Positions 8,599 through 15,674 of a stretch of DNA of 64,000 nucleotides are shown here, piece after piece (the stretch's first letter is position 1; every line of letters starts with the position of its first letter). Source of the stretch: Arthrobacter humicola (GTDB taxonomy: Bacteria; Actinomycetota; Actinomycetes; Actinomycetales; Micrococcaceae); contig NZ_JAFKON010000001.1 of NCBI RefSeq assembly GCF_022803015.1, positions 992,001 through 1,056,000 on the forward strand, given 5' to 3'. Below the pieces are notes generated by a model. The model worked only from the letters and a program-made list of their open reading frames with translations, had not been told where the DNA came from and ran no database searches. Made by a program: the position numbers and the translations under genes.

Positions 8599-9624
8599 GT
8601 GAAGGCCATCGTGTACGAAAAGACAGGACCCTCGTCCGTGATGACCCTTCAGGACAGGCCACTGCCGGCACCCGGACCGGGCCAGGTCAGAGTCCGGGTG
8701 GTGGTCTCCGGCGTCAATCCCACCGACTGGAAGTCCAGGGCCGGCGGCGGGAGCGGAAGCAGGCTGGGGGCACCAAAAGTGCCCAACCAAGATGGTGCCG
8801 GCGTTATCGACGAGCTTGGATCCGGCGTGCCGGGGCTGTCCGTCGGCGATCGTGTTTGGCTCTGGGACGTCGCCTGGGGCGGCACCGAGGGCACAGCCCA
8901 GGAGTACGTGACGGTGCCGGCCGCGCAGGCGGTTGCCCTTCCAGACATGGAATCCTTCGACACGGGCGCATCCCTGGGGATCCCGGCACTGACGGCACAT
9001 CGTGCACTGACCGCCAGCCAGGACGGGCCGGCCAGGCTTTCGCCGGGCGCCCTGGGAGGGCGGGTGGTGCTGGTCACCGGTGGCGCGGGTGCGGTGGGCC
9101 ACGCGGCCATTCAGCTCGCCCGCTGGGCCGGGGCAACCGTCATCGCGACCGTGAGCGGGGAGCGGAAAGGTGAACTTGCCCGCCGGGCCGGCGCGCACAG
9201 TGTGATCAACTACCGCACTGCCGACGTCCCGCGGGCCGTGCATGAGGCAGCCCCTGGCGGCGTTGATACGATCGTCGACGTCAATGCTCCGGCGAACATC
9301 GGCAATGACCTCAAGGTGGTGAAGCCGGGGGGAACCATTTCCATTTATGCTGCCAACCCCGGCGAATCCTTGGCCATTCCCATTCGCGAGAGCATGGGCA
9401 AGAACGTCCGATTCCAGTTCATCCTCACGTACACCGTGACGGAGCAGCAGAAGGCGGCGGCCGTTGCCGCCGTCGCCGAGGCCCTGAAAGCGGGGGCATT
9501 GCGGGTCGGCGATGAACACGGACTGCCCCTCACCCGCTTTCGACTCGAGGAAACCGCGGCAGCGCACGACGCCGTAGAACAAGGCTTCGTCGGGAAGGTC
9601 CTGGTCGACGTGTCCGCGGCCTGA
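8599..9624 (+). CDS. NADPH:quinone reductase / zinc-independent MDR family oxidoreductase
   Basis: A 341-residue medium-chain dehydrogenase/reductase of the quinone-oxidoreductase type. The N-terminal GroES-like domain carries VVVSGVNPTDWKSRAGG and KVPNQDGAGVI. The nucleotide-binding fold shows VVLVTGGAGAVGHAAIQLA (AxxGxxG type) and a basic patch after the second strand. No structural-zinc cysteine cluster is visible. It probably reduces quinones or enones with NADPH. A second quinone-reductase-like gene lies at 25922, controlled differently. The start at 8599 fits the normal N-terminus MKAIVYEKTGPSS. Confidence 0.9.
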   Translation: MKAIVYEKTGPSSVMTLQDRPLPAPGPGQVRVRVVVSGVNPTDWKSRAGGGSGSRLGAPKVPNQDGAGVIDELGSGVPGLSVGDRVWLWDVAWGGTEGTAQEYVTVPAAQAVALPDMESFDTGASLGIPALTAHRALTASQDGPARLSPGALGGRVVLVTGGAGAVGHAAIQLARWAGATVIATVSGERKGELARRAGAHSVINYRTADVPRAVHEAAPGGVDTIVDVNAPANIGNDLKVVKPGGTISIYAANPGESLAIPIRESMGKNVRFQFILTYTVTEQQKAAAVAAVAEALKAGALRVGDEHGLPLTRFRLEETAAAHDAVEQGFVGKVLVDVSAA

Positions 9625-9795
9625 TCCCCTCTGCTTGCGCCGGCCCAGCTGGGCCGCTCACCTACGCGGATCGCTGCTGGCTACCGCGGCGGGGTGTTCC
9701 CTCCGGCCCGTGGCGGCGCCGCACAGCTCTCCGTTCGCGAGGTGGAGACCTGCCTTGCGGCCATCGTTGCCAGCCCTGTCAGGAATTCCTGCACG

Positions 9796-10086
9796 TCAGG
9801 GCTGCGGGGACACCTCAGGTCCCGGCGCGGGACCCGCGACAGTACCTTGATCCTCCCTCGGGTCCCTTGCGATGTGACGGCCTCCACCGCTTCCGCCGAC
9901 ACTCATTGCGCCGGGTACGATCGGCTCTCCACCTGTGGCCGCCTCGCCGCCCCGGGGCGTCGGTGCCGGGGCATGGTCCGGATCGACCACCGGAGAGAAC
10001 GCCTCACCATCGATGCCAGCGCCGTCGGCTTCAGTAGATTCGCGTTTCGTCGGTGCGGGCGCATCATTTTCAGGAACCTCACTCAT
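9796..10086 (-). CDS. small acidic Pro/Gly-rich hypothetical protein
   Basis: A 96-residue ORF rich in Glu, Asp, Pro, Ala and Gly (start MSEVPENDAPAPTKREST), predicted disordered, with no membrane segment. Its upstream GTGGGG is a plausible ribosome binding site. It diverges from the gene at 10348, and the TAAGCATGCTGAT motif (10228-10240) lies between them, which supports expression of one or both. A longer opposite-strand frame (9694-10230) looks less protein-like. No family is recognised. Confidence 0.5.
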   Translation of the reverse strand: MSEVPENDAPAPTKRESTEADGAGIDGEAFSPVVDPDHAPAPTPRGGEAATGGEPIVPGAMSVGGSGGGRHIARDPREDQGTVAGPAPGPEVSPQP

Positions 10087-10227
10087 GACCCCACGCTAGG
10101 CCTTCCCACCCAGCGTGTCGAGGCTCGGCTCCGCCGCCGAAGAACACAGCTTGCGGCATTCACTCCAGCACCCGGCTGCCCCTTTCTTGGACCGAAGTCG
10201 GCGCTCCCTTTTCGCCTTGCGAACTAC

Positions 10228-10242
10228 TAAGCATGCTGATTA
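10228..10242 (+). promoter_or_regulatory. TAAGCATGCTGAT motif, copy 1
   Basis: TAAGCATGCTGATTA lies in a locally AT-rich stretch, 105 bases ahead of the 76-residue protein gene (10348) and 141 bases from the divergent gene at 10086. The same 13-mer TAAGCATGCTGAT occurs at 12257 and 21456 in the same orientation. The core AGCATGCT is palindromic. Confidence 0.6.
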
Positions 10243-10347
10243 AATACTTGTGACGATCGGGTTCGACGTCGACGGAAAGGGCCACCAATTCGGGTTCTGC
10301 CCAACACGGGGCACGCACTCGCGTCCAAACGGGAGGTTTAGGAGTAG

Positions 10348-10578
10348 ATGACCAAAACGGAAGACGCCGCAGGCACAGTTAAGTACAGGCTCCGCGATGT
10401 CCTTCAGGGGCAGGTCCTATGCCTGGCCGGCGCCAACTTCGCAGTCGTAGCCAAGCGCCGCCAGGACCGGCTTGTCCACCTCGACCTGGAGACAGACGAC
10501 AAGGCATCGGCAGCGTTGATAGGTATGCCCGGCGCACGGGTCCGACTCCTCGAGGGTACGTCGGCGACGCCTCAATAA
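10348..10578 (+). CDS. hypothetical 76-residue protein
   Basis: A small soluble protein beginning MTKTEDAAGTVKYRLRDVL, with alternating hydrophobic strands (VLCLAGANFAVVAKRRQDRL, VHLDLETDD) and a Gly/Arg-containing end; the pattern suggests a small beta-rich fold. The ribosome binding site is strong (GGAGGTTTAGGAG just upstream). It sits downstream of motif copy 1 (10228-10242). A strong ribosome binding site for a damaged ORF follows within 12 bases of its stop, so the two may once have formed an operon. Function unknown. Confidence 0.62.
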   Translation: MTKTEDAAGTVKYRLRDVLQGQVLCLAGANFAVVAKRRQDRLVHLDLETDDKASAALIGMPGARVRLLEGTSATPQ

Positions 10579-10589
10579 GGAGGAGAAAA

Positions 10590-10858
10590 ATGGCCCCCGA
10601 TGGTCCCGGCCCCTAGGACGACTGGGTGGGTGGTATCCACGAGTTCCCTCAGCAGGTGGAGCGGCCCAGCAATGTGCGCAGGTGGACCGACGATCTGCTC
10701 CCCCCGGTGGAAGCCGACCGTGATCCGCTGGGAGTCATGCATCCAGTCACCACAGGGGTTCACTGGAAGAGGCGGCAGAACTCTATGAGAAGTTCCAGAA
10801 GAAACAAGATGGCTGCATCACGGTTGTACTCAGGCCCTGCTCTCCAGAGCAAGGGTGA
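10590..10858 (+). pseudogene. interrupted small gene (nonsense codon plus frameshift)
   Basis: AAGGAGGAGAAAA precedes ATG 10590, but after eight codons (MAPDGPGP) there is a TAG at 10614. The same frame then reads protein-like sequence (DDWVGGIHEFPQQVERPSNV ... WTDDLLPPVEAD ... GVMHPVTTGVHW). Near 10768 the coding signal moves to another frame: SLEEAAELYEKFQKKQDG, then CITVVLRPCSPEQG and a stop at 10856. The pieces together would give about 88 residues. I do not recognise the family. A sequencing error could explain one lesion but less easily both. Confidence 0.45.
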
Positions 10859-10891
10859 GTTATCCCCCTCAAATCACACTGAGGAGAACGC

Positions 10892-11926
10892 ATGCGCATT
10901 GTCATAACCGGAGCCACGGGACACGTCGGTACGGCACTCTTGCAGCGCCTCCAGGAAGCCCGCGCCGAGGAGGACGCCAGTCTTGACCTCGTCGGTGTTG
11001 CCCGCCGCGAACCCGAGAAGGACGCGGCCCCGTACCGCGACGTGGAGTGGCATTCGATAGATCTCGGGACCCCCAGTGCCCAGTCCGCCTTGGAGACGGC
11101 CCTCGCCGGGGCCGACGCCCTGGTCCACTTGGCGTGGCTGATCCAGCCCAATCATGATCGGGAGCTCCTTCGCCGGACCAACGTGGCGGGGACTGCCCAG
11201 GTCCTTGCGGCAGCCCGTACCGCCGGAACCGGGCAGGTCGTGTGCGCATCGTCAGTGGGCGCCTACTCCCCCGCTCCCAAATCCCCGAGGACCAAGGAGA
11301 GCTGGCCGGCCGGCGGCATCCAGGGCTCCCATTACAGCGAGGACAAGGCTGCGCAAGAGAAGCTCTTGGACGGCTTCGCAAAGGAGAACCCCGACGTCGT
11401 CGTGGCACGGCTCCGACCCGCGCTGACGTTCAGCGCAGAGGCCGGGAGCGAGGTGGGCCGCTATTTTCTTGGCAGTGTCCTGGCACGGCTCGTTCCCCGT
11501 AGGCCGCGGCTGCCCGTGGTGCCCATTCCGCAGGAGCTGGTTTTCCAGGCGGTGCACGCCGCCGACGTCGCGGACGCCTACTGGCGCGTGCTGCAGAGGC
11601 GGGCTCGCGGTGCCTTCAACATCGCGGCCGAACCCTTCCTGGATCCCAATGCGCTGGGGTGGGTTTTCAATGCTCGCCGGGTGATGCCGTTACCGCTTCC
11701 GGTACTGCGCGCCGTCGTCGAGGTCAGTTGGCGCTTGCGGCTGCAAGCGACCGACGGCGGGTGGATTGACATGGCGTCCGGCGCACCCGTCATGGATACC
11801 GCGCGGGCGCACGACCTCCTGGGATGGACCCCACGACGGTCCTCGCTCGAGTCATTGACCGAAATGCTGGACGGCCTGGGGTCCGGCAAAGGCCGGGAGA
11901 CTTCGCCCCCGCTCGCGCCGCGGTAA
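10892..11926 (+). CDS. NAD-dependent epimerase/dehydratase (extended SDR)
   Basis: A 344-residue extended short-chain dehydrogenase. The N-terminus MRIVITGATGHVGTALLQRL carries the TGxxGxxG nucleotide motif; LVHLAW follows, then CASSVGAYSP and the catalytic YSEDKAAQEK (YxxxK). The C-terminal half has the substrate-binding region with FQAVHAADVADAY, typical of sugar-nucleotide or related epimerases. A GAGGAGAACGC ribosome binding site precedes ATG 10892. The substrate is unknown. It lies between two copies of the AAGCATGCTGA motif but has no copy of its own directly upstream. Confidence 0.88.
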   Translation: MRIVITGATGHVGTALLQRLQEARAEEDASLDLVGVARREPEKDAAPYRDVEWHSIDLGTPSAQSALETALAGADALVHLAWLIQPNHDRELLRRTNVAGTAQVLAAARTAGTGQVVCASSVGAYSPAPKSPRTKESWPAGGIQGSHYSEDKAAQEKLLDGFAKENPDVVVARLRPALTFSAEAGSEVGRYFLGSVLARLVPRRPRLPVVPIPQELVFQAVHAADVADAYWRVLQRRARGAFNIAAEPFLDPNALGWVFNARRVMPLPLPVLRAVVEVSWRLRLQATDGGWIDMASGAPVMDTARAHDLLGWTPRRSSLESLTEMLDGLGSGKGRETSPPLAPR

Positions 11927-12001
11927 CGGTCCACGCAGCCCGACGCCCCCGGACCCGCCGACTAAAACTGAATATTCTCTCAATCGCAAAAGGGAGACAT
12001 C

Positions 12002-12256
12002 ATGCAACAGAGACAAAATGCAATGGCGAAAATCGTGCGCGCCACCGTGGTCTCGTTCCTCTTTGCTGGCGGCATGGCTTTCATGCCGGTCCAGGCGGAT
12101 GCCAGTGCCGCAACGCCCCCGCAGGTGACCAGCTCGGCGCTCGGAAATCCGGCTGAAACTCCGGGACGCCTTGCGTTTGGCAGAAGCTCATGGGAAACCC
12201 CGTTCTGGGTGGTCTCTACCGGAGCCTCTGGCAGTTGCGAACAACAGCGAATATAA
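12002..12256 (+). CDS. small putative exported protein
   Basis: An 84-residue ORF with a signal-peptide-like start: basic MQQRQNAMAKIVRA, a hydrophobic core VVSFLFAGGMAFMPV and a small-residue cleavage region QADASAA. The mature part is short and of no known family. The ribosome binding site AAAGGGAG lies about 6 bases upstream. The stop codon at 12254-12256 falls inside the TATAAT of the next promoter-like element, so the following gene starts its control region inside this one. The C-terminal third could be out of frame relative to an ancestor; I cannot tell. Confidence 0.45.
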   Translation: MQQRQNAMAKIVRATVVSFLFAGGMAFMPVQADASAATPPQVTSSALGNPAETPGRLAFGRSSWETPFWVVSTGASGSCEQQRI

Positions 12257-12271
12257 TAAGCATGCTGATCA
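12252..12271 (+). promoter_or_regulatory. TATAAT plus TAAGCATGCTGAT motif, copy 2
   Basis: TATAAT (12252-12257) runs directly into TAAGCATGCTGATCA (12257-12271). This is 42 bases upstream of the GTG start at 12313. No good -35 is visible at normal spacing (TGGCAG at 12229-12234 is poor), so the motif itself may be an activator or alternative sigma element. Confidence 0.6.
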
Positions 12272-12312
12272 ATTCGCTCTCAGCAAGTGTGGACGAAACC
12301 GAAGGAGATAAC

Positions 12313-13227
12313 GTGAGCACTCGAGTCGAAAAGCGTGTCCTGGTCAACGTTCCCGTGAGCGTGGCCTACAACCAGTGGACCCAGTTCGAAGACTTCCCGC
12401 ATTTCATGGGTGCGGTGAAGAGCGTAAAACAACTTAGCGACGACCGCCTGGAGTGGGTTGCGGAAATCGCCGGGGTACGGCGGCAGTGGCAGGCCAAAAT
12501 CCTCGAGCAGATACCTGACCAAAAGGTGGCCTGGGCAGCCACAGAGGGCGCAACCAATGCCGGCGTGGTGATGTTTGAAGATGTCGGCGGCGGCCAAACG
12601 TCGGTCATGCTGACCCTCGACTACGAGCCCGAAGGCATCGTGGAAAAGGTTGGCGACAAACTTGATGTTGTGGCCAAGCAGGCCGAGGCGGACCTCAACC
12701 GGTTCAAAACCTTTATCGAGGACGAGGGCTACGCCACCGGAGCCTGGCGGGGAACTGTCAGCGAGGGGGCCTCGACCGATACTCCGGGCATCGACGCGGC
12801 GGCCGGCTCGCGGGGGGACAGCGGCAAAGCGGGCGTATCCGGCAAGGTGATTGCCGGGGCCGGACTAGCTGCTGCGGCCGCCGCGGGTGTCGCTGCGGCA
12901 GCAACCGGCCAAAACGAAGCAGCCGGCGAATCGGCGCCCAGGAATGACACTGCAGCCTCAACCGTGCCGCCCACAGGAACCACCGGAAGCGTCTTCCCGG
13001 GTGAGGGATCCGCCCAGGGCACAAGCAGGGCGGCGAATGACACGGTCGTTGACCGACCCACCGAGAAGCCTTTCGATCAGACCAATGGCCTCATAGATAC
13101 CGACGGTGATGGTGACGGGACCCCCGCGAGCGATGGCCTGAGTGAGCCCGACCGGGAGCGGGAGCGAGGCACGGGAGGCGGACCAGGCGCCATCCCGCCG
13201 GCTGGAGGCAGCTTGGGGCAGCACTGA
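12313..13227 (+). CDS. SRPBCC (polyketide cyclase/dehydrase-like) protein with disordered tail
   Basis: A 304-residue protein. Residues about 1-145 are an SRPBCC domain of the cyclase/dehydrase type: EKRVLVNVPVSVAYNQWTQF, EDFPHFMGAVKSV, EWVAEIAGVRRQWQAKI, then EDEGYATGAWRG. A hydrophobic Ala-rich stretch follows (VIAGAGLAAAAAAGVAAAAT), possibly a membrane anchor. It ends in a long acidic Gly/Pro tail with DTDGDGDGTPAS. The GTG at 12313 follows AAGGAG by 6 bases; the frame is open to 12190 but the upstream part is not conserved-looking. Proteins of this kind are common in actinobacterial stress gene sets. It is preceded by motif copy 2 and followed by a terminator. Confidence 0.82.
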   Translation: MSTRVEKRVLVNVPVSVAYNQWTQFEDFPHFMGAVKSVKQLSDDRLEWVAEIAGVRRQWQAKILEQIPDQKVAWAATEGATNAGVVMFEDVGGGQTSVMLTLDYEPEGIVEKVGDKLDVVAKQAEADLNRFKTFIEDEGYATGAWRGTVSEGASTDTPGIDAAAGSRGDSGKAGVSGKVIAGAGLAAAAAAGVAAAATGQNEAAGESAPRNDTAASTVPPTGTTGSVFPGEGSAQGTSRAANDTVVDRPTEKPFDQTNGLIDTDGDGDGTPASDGLSEPDRERERGTGGGPGAIPPAGGSLGQH

Positions 13228-13273
13228 CATCACCCGGAGTGGACGGTCTGCTCCGAATGCCAGCACCTGGACG

Positions 13274-13303
13274 AGTGGGGCTCGGAGATAACCGAGCCCC
13301 ACT
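13274..13303 (+). terminator. intrinsic-type hairpin after the SRPBCC gene
   Basis: AGTGGGGCTCGG (13274-13285) pairs perfectly with CCGAGCCCCACT (13292-13303) around a 6-base loop, 46 bases past the stop. No U-run follows, as is common in high-GC actinobacteria. Confidence 0.7.
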
Positions 13304-13522
13304 ACCCTGGCGCCCGGCGCGAAATCCCTGGGCTTGGAACCCAGACTGCGACCCCACCCGGTAGAGGCCTCCAGCCGGAACAGGCTGCATTGCGTTCCGG
13401 GGCGGCTCCGGCCCACCCAAGTCATGTCCAGGGTTCCGGCCGGGAATCCAGACATGCCCAAGTATCGAGACCGAGATTCGCGTGCATCGCAATGCCCGTA
13501 AGCCGATCGGTCTGCAAGGCGT

Positions 13523-14095
13523 GTGTATGGTGCTGATATGGCTTCTCCGCAGACGCTAAGTGAGCCCGAGCGCCGCGTCGTCGCGGGCTGGGCCGCAGAC
13601 TGCGCTGAGCGGGTGGTGGCTTTATTTGAGGCCGAGGCTCCTGCAGATGGTCGCCCCCGCGACGCCATCTCCCGGGCCCGGGCCTTCGCTCGCGGTGAGC
13701 TCGGTGCCGCCGACGAGATCCGCCGGCGGTTTGTGGCCGGCCGTGCCGCAGGCGAGGTTACCAGCCCTGCTGCGGTGGCTGCCGCCCGGTCCGCCACGCA
13801 AGCCGCCGCCGTCGCCCACATGGGAGCGCACGCCCTGGGGGCAGCGGCGTATGCCGCGAAAGCGGCCGGACTCGCGGCGCCCGATCGACCCCAGACGATC
13901 GACGACGAGATCCACTGGCAACTCGAGCACATGAGTGCCGAAGCCCGGTCCGCGCTCCGGCGCCTGCCACCGCTGGGCGCGAATTCCGCCGGTCCGCTGG
14001 GGCCAGGACTTCTCGCATCCGGAATCCTCGCCTCGATCATCCGCACGATCCAGGCCGACTTGGCCCGCCCCGACCGGCCTGCCTCCTCCAGCTGA
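13523..14095 (+). CDS. Imm-5-like putative immunity protein
   Basis: A 190-residue, mostly helical protein. The pattern ERRVVAGWAADCAERVVALF, then GRPRDAISRARAFARGEL, AVAAARSATQAAAVAHMG and AHALGAAAYAAKAAG is that of the putative immunity protein family (Imm-5-like) found beside polymorphic toxins and also as solitary genes. A C-terminal segment DDEIHWQLEHMSAEARSALR follows. AAGG lies 7 bases before ATG 13523; ATG 13538 is an alternative. No toxin gene is adjacent, so either it is an orphan or its role differs. Confidence 0.65.
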   Translation: MYGADMASPQTLSEPERRVVAGWAADCAERVVALFEAEAPADGRPRDAISRARAFARGELGAADEIRRRFVAGRAAGEVTSPAAVAAARSATQAAAVAHMGAHALGAAAYAAKAAGLAAPDRPQTIDDEIHWQLEHMSAEARSALRRLPPLGANSAGPLGPGLLASGILASIIRTIQADLARPDRPASSS

Positions 14096-14205
14096 ACGAG
14101 GCGACCATTCGCCGGAGACGGTGGTCGAGGAAGCCATCACCTGCTACGATCCCCAGAATCCCCCACACGACCGCACGCAGGTCGCAATCACTCAGGAGGT
14201 TCGCG

Positions 14206-14811
14206 ATGCCGGACACCACCTGCCACATGTCGATCTCGCTGGACGGCTTCGTCGCCGGGCCGGACCAGAGCCGCGAGAACCCCCTGGGCAAGCGGGGGCT
14301 GGAACTGCACGGCTGGCACATCGGCGACCCGCGCGCCAACGATGCCGACAAGGTCGCGAACGAGTGGCTCATGCGCCCGCGCGGCGCATACGTGATGGGT
14401 CGAAACATGTTCGGCCCGATCCGCGGGGACTGGGATGAGGAATGGACCGGGTGGTGGGGAGCCGAACCGCCGTACCACGCGCCGGTATTCGTGCTGACCC
14501 ACCACGGACACGACCCGATCCAGCTGGAGGGCGGGACGACCTTCCACTTTGTCACCGAGGGCTTCGACGGGGCCTACTCAGCAGCGCGCCGAGCCGCCGG
14601 CGACAAAGGCGTGGACATCGCCGGTGGGGCCTCGACCGTCCGACAGGCACTGATCGCCGGCGTCATCGACGAGCTCACCCTCGACATCGCACCGGTCCTG
14701 CTCGGTTCGGGCGAGCGTATTTTCGACGGCGTTGAATCCTTCGGCTTCGAGCCCGCCGAGGTGCTTCACTCACCGCTGGCCACCCACATCCGTTACCGCC
14801 GCGTCGGCTGA
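14206..14811 (+). CDS. dihydrofolate reductase family protein (RibD C-terminal-like)
   Basis: A 201-residue member of the RibD C-terminal/DHFR-like superfamily. It has the opening MSISLDGFVAGPDQSRENPL, YVMGRNMFGPI, PVFVLTHH, the conserved IAGGASTVRQALIAG and ELTLDIAPVLLGSGERIF. Family members bind NADPH, and most solitary copies have unknown substrates. CAGGAGG lies 8 bases before ATG 14206. Downstream the sequence runs straight into an aldehyde dehydrogenase remnant with no intergenic space, which marks a recombination junction. Confidence 0.88.
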   Translation: MPDTTCHMSISLDGFVAGPDQSRENPLGKRGLELHGWHIGDPRANDADKVANEWLMRPRGAYVMGRNMFGPIRGDWDEEWTGWWGAEPPYHAPVFVLTHHGHDPIQLEGGTTFHFVTEGFDGAYSAARRAAGDKGVDIAGGASTVRQALIAGVIDELTLDIAPVLLGSGERIFDGVESFGFEPAEVLHSPLATHIRYRRVG

Positions 14812-14844
14812 CTCCGAACACGCTGCCGGCCTCCCGCGCAGCAG

Positions 14845-15112
14845 ACAGTACGACGTCGTCGACAACCTGGTGGAAGCGGCTAAGGCTTCCAGGGCCCGTG
14901 TCCTGCTCGGCGGCAACCCGGACACCGACCAGCCCGGCTACTTCTACCCCACCACGCTCATAGCCGACATCGACGACAACAACCTCCTGGTGGCCGAGGA
15001 GCAGTTCGGCCCTGCCCTGCCGATCGTCCGTTACAGCACGGTTGATGAGGCTGTTGCAATGGCTTAACGCCCTCGACGTCGGACTCGGAGCCTCTGTCTG
15101 GTCCTCGGACTG
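14845..15112 (+). pseudogene. aldehyde dehydrogenase internal fragment, frameshifted
   Basis: A piece of an NAD(P)-dependent aldehyde dehydrogenase from the C-terminal half of the catalytic domain: QYDVVDNLVEAAKASRARVL, then FYPTTLIADI and VAEEQFGPALPIVRYSTVDE, containing the EEQFGP general motif. At 15062-15067 the frame stops (MA, TAA). The protein continues one base off as NALDVGLGASVWSSD and then similarity ends. Both ends and about 80% of the gene are missing. The left junction lies just after the RibD-like gene. Confidence 0.85.
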
Positions 15113-15635
15113 GTCCACTCTGAATTTGCGGGTCTTGCCCTGCGAGATCATCCGGGGTAATGCTGGACGAAGGGATCCGAGCAGACTTCGAACTGACGGG
15201 TTCCCGGCAGATTGCCAAGTGGAAGCGTGGCGAAGCCGAGGTCGACGTGAATCACGAAGCGCTGGCCCGCTCGTCGCCGCAAGTATTACTGGATTGATGG
15301 TGGTCGGGGCGAACCCTCACGTGACGGTTGCGAGCGTGGCCGCACCGGTCCCGGCCGCACCAGGCAGGATTGAGGCTTGGATTCCTAAGTGCGACCCCGA
15401 CGTTGACCACAATCCCAAGCCGGTACGGAATGGTGAACGGCGGCCACCCCTCAGTGGCCGCACCAACCTCCGCGGGAAAGGCTCGAACCGGAGGGCCGGA
15501 TCAGCCATTCTCTCGTACGGAGCGTTTGATGCGCGGCGTTCGAACCGGCCAACCAGCGCCGCAGACCCGCGACGGATCCTCGATTTGTCGACCGCAGACG
15601 ACGAAAACCGTGGGGGTCCACCAGGAGGTTTAGCC
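15113..15635 (+). other. intergenic stretch without a supported gene
   Basis: About 520 bases. The long plus-strand frame through it has no protein-like character. One 45-codon ORF (15160-15297, MLDEGIRADFELTGSRQIAK at its start) could be a remnant but has no convincing ribosome binding site. The stretch ends in AGGAGGTTTAG, the ribosome binding site of the mini-ORF at 15636. It probably carries the promoter of the Tat-exported protein gene; I cannot point to a clear -35/-10. Confidence 0.5.
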
Positions 15636-15674
15636 ATGTATGAGAGTAAAGAGCAGAACCATCGCGCCCGGTGA
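15636..15674 (+). CDS. possible 12-codon leader peptide overlapping the next start
   Basis: MYESKEQNHRAR is preceded by AGGAGGTTTAGCC, a near-perfect Shine-Dalgarno at normal spacing. Its TGA (15672-15674) overlaps the GTG start of the exported protein as GTGA. The GTG has no good ribosome binding site of its own. The arrangement mirrors that at 1239-1286. Translational coupling is inferred. Confidence 0.45.
   Translation: MYESKEQNHRAR

Noticed and set aside
8341..9582. 413-codon minus-strand frame over the quinone reductase
   Set aside because: Shadow of the MDR gene; no motif.
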